From positions 1 to 9,385 of the forward strand of contig CAJOFP010000025.1 in NCBI GenBank assembly GCA_905233795.1: a stretch of 9,385 nt of DNA. The letters run 5' to 3'. The notes under the pieces are model-generated. The model was given only the letters and a program-made list of their open reading frames with translations, had not been told where the DNA came from and made no database searches. The translations under genes were made by a program, and so were the position numbers. The stretch is from an uncultured Oscillibacter sp. (lineage in GTDB: Bacteria > Bacillota > Clostridia > Oscillospirales > Oscillospiraceae). Below, in pieces: positions 6,527-9,385 of the stretch (positions are counted from its first letter, which is position 1; every line of letters starts with the position of its first letter).

Positions 6527-6546
6527 ACTGTCAGAATTGTGACAGT
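6527..6546. promoter_or_regulatory. Perfect inverted repeat, candidate operator of the TRAP operon
   Basis: The arms ACTGTCA and TGACAGT are perfect 7-bp inverted repeats around GAATTG, 50 bp before the preferred dctQ start. Directly upstream is A/T-rich DNA with TATAAA at 6497-6502 and 6507-6512, possible -10 elements without a good -35. The dyad's size and position suit a dimeric repressor (for example GntR- or MarR-like). The regulator is not identified. Confidence 0.5.
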
Positions 6547-6595
6547 AAAAAAATTGAAAGTGTCAAAAGCTGTGAAGATGGGAAAGGATAAAAAA

Positions 6596-7147
6596 GTGAA
6601 ATCGGCTTTGCGCTGGCTGAATCGTAATCTTGAAGAATTTATTCTTGTAGTATTATTAATCGCCATGACGCTTATCATGGGCATACAGGTATTTTCCCGT
6701 TACGCGCTGAGAGCGTCGCTGTCATGGACGGAGGAACTGACGCGGTATTTATTTATCTGGAGCGGATTTTTAAGCGTCAGTTATTGCACAAAACGCTGTT
6801 TGTCGATTAAAATCGAACAGTTTGTCGCCATGTTTCCCAGAAGAGGGAAAGCGGTTTTCAAAGTCGTCAATCATACGTTTGAATTGATATTTTTTGTTTA
6901 TATGATTCCGTTCGCGTATGCTTATATGATGTCGGCTGTGAAAAGCGGACAGGTCAGTCCCGCCTGCGGCATTCCCATGTATTATATACAGGCGGCGCCT
7001 CTTGTGTCTTTTATACTGGTGGCGTTTCGGATTTTACAGAGATGGATTATCGAGTTCCGGGTCGCCAGAGGCGAAAACGTATTTGACCCCGCGCATCCTG
7101 AACGCAATACCCCGGAATCTTATATTGAAGCCAATTCGGAGAATTAA
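6596..7147 (+). CDS. dctQ: TRAP transporter small permease (DctQ)
   Basis: A 183-aa membrane protein with four predicted helices (about 14-36, 50-66, 89-111 and 127-148). Just after the first helix it carries the DctQ family signature: QVFSRY (31-36), then SWTEELTRYLFIW (43-55) with conserved W44, E46, E47 and R50. It pairs with DctM in the inner membrane to form the Na+- or H+-driven TRAP permease. The GTG at 6596 is preferred because AAAGGA (6583-6588) lies 7 nt upstream and the first helix then begins at the usual distance. The in-frame GTG at 6539 lies inside the palindrome and lacks a ribosome binding site, and the ATG at 6578 has only weak purine-rich sequence ahead of it. It is first in the dctQ-dctM-dctP operon; the dctM start is 2 nt after its stop. 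Confidence 0.9.
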   Translation: MKSALRWLNRNLEEFILVVLLIAMTLIMGIQVFSRYALRASLSWTEELTRYLFIWSGFLSVSYCTKRCLSIKIEQFVAMFPRRGKAVFKVVNHTFELIFFVYMIPFAYAYMMSAVKSGQVSPACGIPMYYIQAAPLVSFILVAFRILQRWIIEFRVARGENVFDPAHPERNTPESYIEANSEN

Positions 7148-7149
7148 TT

Positions 7150-8439
7150 ATGCCGGTTGTAGTTGTATTTATTATTTTTGCCATTGCCCTTGTGATCGCT
7201 ATTCCCGTTTCGATTTCGCTTGGAATCGTTTCGGCGTTGCCGGGCGTGTTTGATCCGTCATTCACGGTCGGGGCGAAATATTTAATCCGATCCATGTTCG
7301 GCGGGCTGGACAGTTTTCCGTTATTAGCCGTCCCCATGTTCGTACTCTCCGGGATTATTATGGCGAAGGGCGGCATTTCTAAGAAAATATTTGACGTATT
7401 CGCTTATTTTTTAGGCGGCCTGACCGCCGGTATGCCTTGCGCCGTGATTGTGACTTGTTTATTTTACGGCGCGATTTCCGGTTCCGCGCCGGCCACAGTC
7501 GCCGCCGTAGGCAGTATGACAATTCCCGTTTTAGTCTCTCTCGGATATGATAAAGTATTCAGTACGGCTGTAGTCGCCGTCGCCGGGGGATTGGGCGTGA
7601 TTATTCCGCCGAGCATTCCGTTTATTATGTACGGCATGGCGTCCGGGGAGTCTGTCAGCAAATTGTTTTTAGCCGGGATTATTCCGGGACTGTTAATCGG
7701 CGGCTTATTAATGATATACGCGTTTTATCACTGTAAGCGTTACGGGGAGGATAAAGAAAAAATCCGGGCGGAAGTATCGGCGTTACATCAAAAGGGCTTG
7801 TTTCATGTCCTGAAAGACAGCTTTTTCGCGCTGTTAAGTCCCGTGATTATTTTAGGCTGTATTTATTCCGGCGTGGCGTCGCCGACTGAAGCCGCCGTGA
7901 TTTCGGTATTTTACGCTTTTATCGTCAGTCTATTTGTCTATCATACGATTACTTGGCAGGGCGTATGGCATATTTTCATAGAAGCCGTCAAAACTTTTAC
8001 GCCGATTTTATTTGTCTTGGCGGCGTCCACCGCGTTTTCCCGCGTTCTGACGCTTATGCAGGTGCCGCAGACGGTCAGCGCGTTTATTCTCGACAATTTC
8101 CATAGCCGCGTCGCCGTGCTTTTGATTATTAATTTATTTTTATTAATCGTCGGCATGGTCATGGACACGACGCCCGCGATTTTAATCTTAGCGCCGATTT
8201 TATTGCCGATTGTAAACGGCATTGGTTTGGACCCGGTACAATTCGGCGTCATCATGGTGGTTAATCTTGCTATCGGATTTGTCACACCGCCGATTGGCGT
8301 CAATTTATTTGTCGCAAGCGCTTTATCGGATATACCCATTATGGATTTGGTACGCAAGGCGGCGCCCATGATTGTATTTTTCCTGATCGCGTTGCTGTTT
8401 ATTACGTTTATTCCGGCGCTTTCTCTGGCGTTATTATAA
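7150..8439 (+). CDS. dctM: TRAP transporter large permease (DctM)
   Basis: A 429-aa polytopic membrane protein of standard DctM length and the transport subunit of the TRAP system. Hallmark motifs are GAISGSAPATVAAVG (107-121), GGLGVIIPPSIPF (146-158), ASPTEAA (243-249), MDTTPAILILAP (338-349) and NLAIGFVTPPIGVNLF (372-387). The two repeated re-entrant hairpin regions with PP motifs form the elevator-type substrate and Na+ sites known from the family. The start ATG follows the dctQ stop by 2 nt, with GGAG (7138-7141) 8 nt upstream inside dctQ, indicating translational coupling. Substrate is set mainly by DctP; TRAP systems carry organic acids. Confidence 0.96.
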   Translation: MPVVVVFIIFAIALVIAIPVSISLGIVSALPGVFDPSFTVGAKYLIRSMFGGLDSFPLLAVPMFVLSGIIMAKGGISKKIFDVFAYFLGGLTAGMPCAVIVTCLFYGAISGSAPATVAAVGSMTIPVLVSLGYDKVFSTAVVAVAGGLGVIIPPSIPFIMYGMASGESVSKLFLAGIIPGLLIGGLLMIYAFYHCKRYGEDKEKIRAEVSALHQKGLFHVLKDSFFALLSPVIILGCIYSGVASPTEAAVISVFYAFIVSLFVYHTITWQGVWHIFIEAVKTFTPILFVLAASTAFSRVLTLMQVPQTVSAFILDNFHSRVAVLLIINLFLLIVGMVMDTTPAILILAPILLPIVNGIGLDPVQFGVIMVVNLAIGFVTPPIGVNLFVASALSDIPIMDLVRKAAPMIVFFLIALLFITFIPALSLALL

Positions 8440-8451
8440 GGGGGCGGGTAA

Positions 8452-9385
8452 ATGCGCAAGATACGCGAAAATTATAAAAATTATTTTATCTTGTTCTGTA
8501 TGGCTGTCATGCTGATAATATTTACCCTCTCCGGCTGTAATCACGCGGGGGAAGAAATACAGCGTTACGCGTGGCCGTTGGCGACCGCAAGCCCGGAAGA
8601 TACTGTCACGCAGATTTTCGCGGAAAAATTCGCGGAGGAAGTCTATCAGAACAGCGGCGGAAAGATGAAAATACAGGTTTACGCCAATTCGACTTTGGGC
8701 GGGGATCGGGAATTATTAGAATCCTGCGCGGACGGCGATATTCCGTTTGTGGTGCAAAATACGGCGCCGCAAGTGACGTTTATGCCGGATTTGGCTGTTT
8801 TTGACTTGCCTTGTGTATTTGATTCTCTAAAAGACTGCCGGGAAAAATTAGACGATCCGGAATTTTATGATTTAATCAGCGGCGTTTATACCGGCGCGGG
8901 CTATCATTTATTGGGTATGGCGGATCAAAGTTTCCGCGTCATGAGTACGAATAAAGCCGTCAGAAATTTTTCTGACTTCCGGGGACAGAAAATCAGAACG
9001 ATGGAAAATCCGTTTCATTTGGCGTTCTGGAAGGCATTGGGAGCCAGTCCCGCGCCGATGAGTTTTTCTGAAGTCTATGTCGGATTGCAGCAGCATACGA
9101 TAGACGCGCAGGAAAACCCATATGAAGTGATTGTCTCGAATAGATTATACGAACAGCAGGATTATGTTGTGGAGACAAATCACTTGCCGCATTTAATTTC
9201 GCTGATTGTAAACGACGAATTTTTTCAGAATCTCCCGGAAGATGAACAAAAAATCATGACCGACGCCGCGATTACGGCGACGGAATACGCCCGTCAGGCG
9301 AATGACGAACGTATACGGGATCGTATAGCGACGATTGAGGAAAGCGGCTCTCAAATTCTGGAACTGGACGACGAAACGCGGGCTC
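8452..9385 (+). CDS. dctP: TRAP transporter substrate-binding lipoprotein (DctP), cut off by the window end
   Basis: 311 codons are visible and the frame stays open to the window edge; the family is usually about 330 aa, so only a short C-terminal part is missing. Residues 1-28 form a lipoprotein signal peptide with basic start (MRKIR), hydrophobic core and lipobox LSGC with C29, so the protein is anchored outside the cytoplasmic membrane. The mature protein has the DctP fold. R182 (KIRTME) aligns with the carboxylate-binding Arg of TRAP binding proteins. R162 and N222 (QENP) match R127 and N187 of SiaP at the same +35 offset as R182 to R147 (SiaP numbering from memory). The ligand is thus very likely an organic acid. 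AGGGGG (8439-8444) lies 7 nt before the ATG. Quinate or shikimate is a context-based guess; another carboxylate is equally possible. Confidence 0.93.
   Translation, partial: MRKIRENYKNYFILFCMAVMLIIFTLSGCNHAGEEIQRYAWPLATASPEDTVTQIFAEKFAEEVYQNSGGKMKIQVYANSTLGGDRELLESCADGDIPFVVQNTAPQVTFMPDLAVFDLPCVFDSLKDCREKLDDPEFYDLISGVYTGAGYHLLGMADQSFRVMSTNKAVRNFSDFRGQKIRTMENPFHLAFWKALGASPAPMSFSEVYVGLQQHTIDAQENPYEVIVSNRLYEQQDYVVETNHLPHLISLIVNDEFFQNLPEDEQKIMTDAAITATEYARQANDERIRDRIATIEESGSQILELDDETRA

Noticed and set aside
6539..6595. GTG at 6539 as the dctQ start
   Set aside because: It sits within the perfect inverted repeat, has no Shine-Dalgarno and adds a lysine-rich tail not typical of DctQ.
7941..8459. 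Minus-strand reading frame (172 codons) opposite dctM
   Set aside because: Antisense to conserved TRAP motifs; no recognisable domain or promoter.
8571..8804. Plus-strand reading frame within the dctP region
   Set aside because: It lies in another frame inside dctP, which has an uninterrupted frame with signal peptide and family residues.
1..9385. tRNA, rRNA, CRISPR arrays, insertion sequences, phage or toxin-antitoxin genes
   Set aside because: Nothing with the needed structure or spaced repeats was seen; the repeats present are short tandem duplications only.

Overview
The window reads as a bacterial chromosome segment with tightly packed genes. Coding DNA is moderately GC-rich, with many GCG, GGC and CCG codons, while the intergenic stretches are strongly AT-rich. 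The TRAP solute-binding protein is a lipoprotein (lipobox LSGC) and ribosome binding sites are strong Shine-Dalgarno matches. This would suit an anaerobic Bacillota (possibly Negativicutes) or Synergistota-like organism. That placement is inference; no rRNA or other phylogenetic marker is present.

Layout. On the minus strand are a long FadH/enoate-reductase-type Old Yellow Enzyme (27-2030) and a LysR-type regulator (2252-3145). A 317-bp divergent control region (3146-3462) follows. On the plus strand come a YdiB-type quinate/shikimate dehydrogenase (3463-4341), a YdiN/YdiM-like MFS transporter (4396-5613) and a type I 3-dehydroquinate dehydratase, AroD (5676-6437). A GC-rich hairpin (6455-6487) then separates this set from a second plus-strand operon. 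That operon is a TRAP transporter: small permease DctQ (6596-7147), large permease DctM (7150-8439) and lipoprotein substrate-binding protein DctP (8452 to the window end, cut off).

How the genes may work together. YdiB, MFS and AroD match the content of the E. coli ydiN-ydiB-aroD neighbourhood, in a different order. A divergent LysR gene and two carboxylate-type transporters suggest use of external quinate or shikimate rather than aromatic amino acid biosynthesis. YdiB would oxidise quinate to 3-dehydroquinate or shikimate to 3-dehydroshikimate, and AroD interconverts these two ketones. No 3-dehydroshikimate dehydratase is visible, so no protocatechuate branch is encoded here. The flavoenzyme next to the regulator is of a type that reduces conjugated C=C bonds, and 3-dehydroshikimate is a conjugated enone. 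The most interesting reading is therefore an anaerobic, reductive quinate/shikimate route in which the flavoenzyme acts as electron sink. This is a hypothesis; the flavoenzyme's substrate cannot be read from sequence.

Non-coding structure includes a 42-bp-period tandem duplication of the 3' end of the LysR gene, a 12-bp tandem repeat just ahead of the ydiB ribosome binding site that shares a 9-mer with the flavoenzyme's promoter region, palindromes in both control regions, and candidate promoters for the flavoenzyme, lysR and ydiB.
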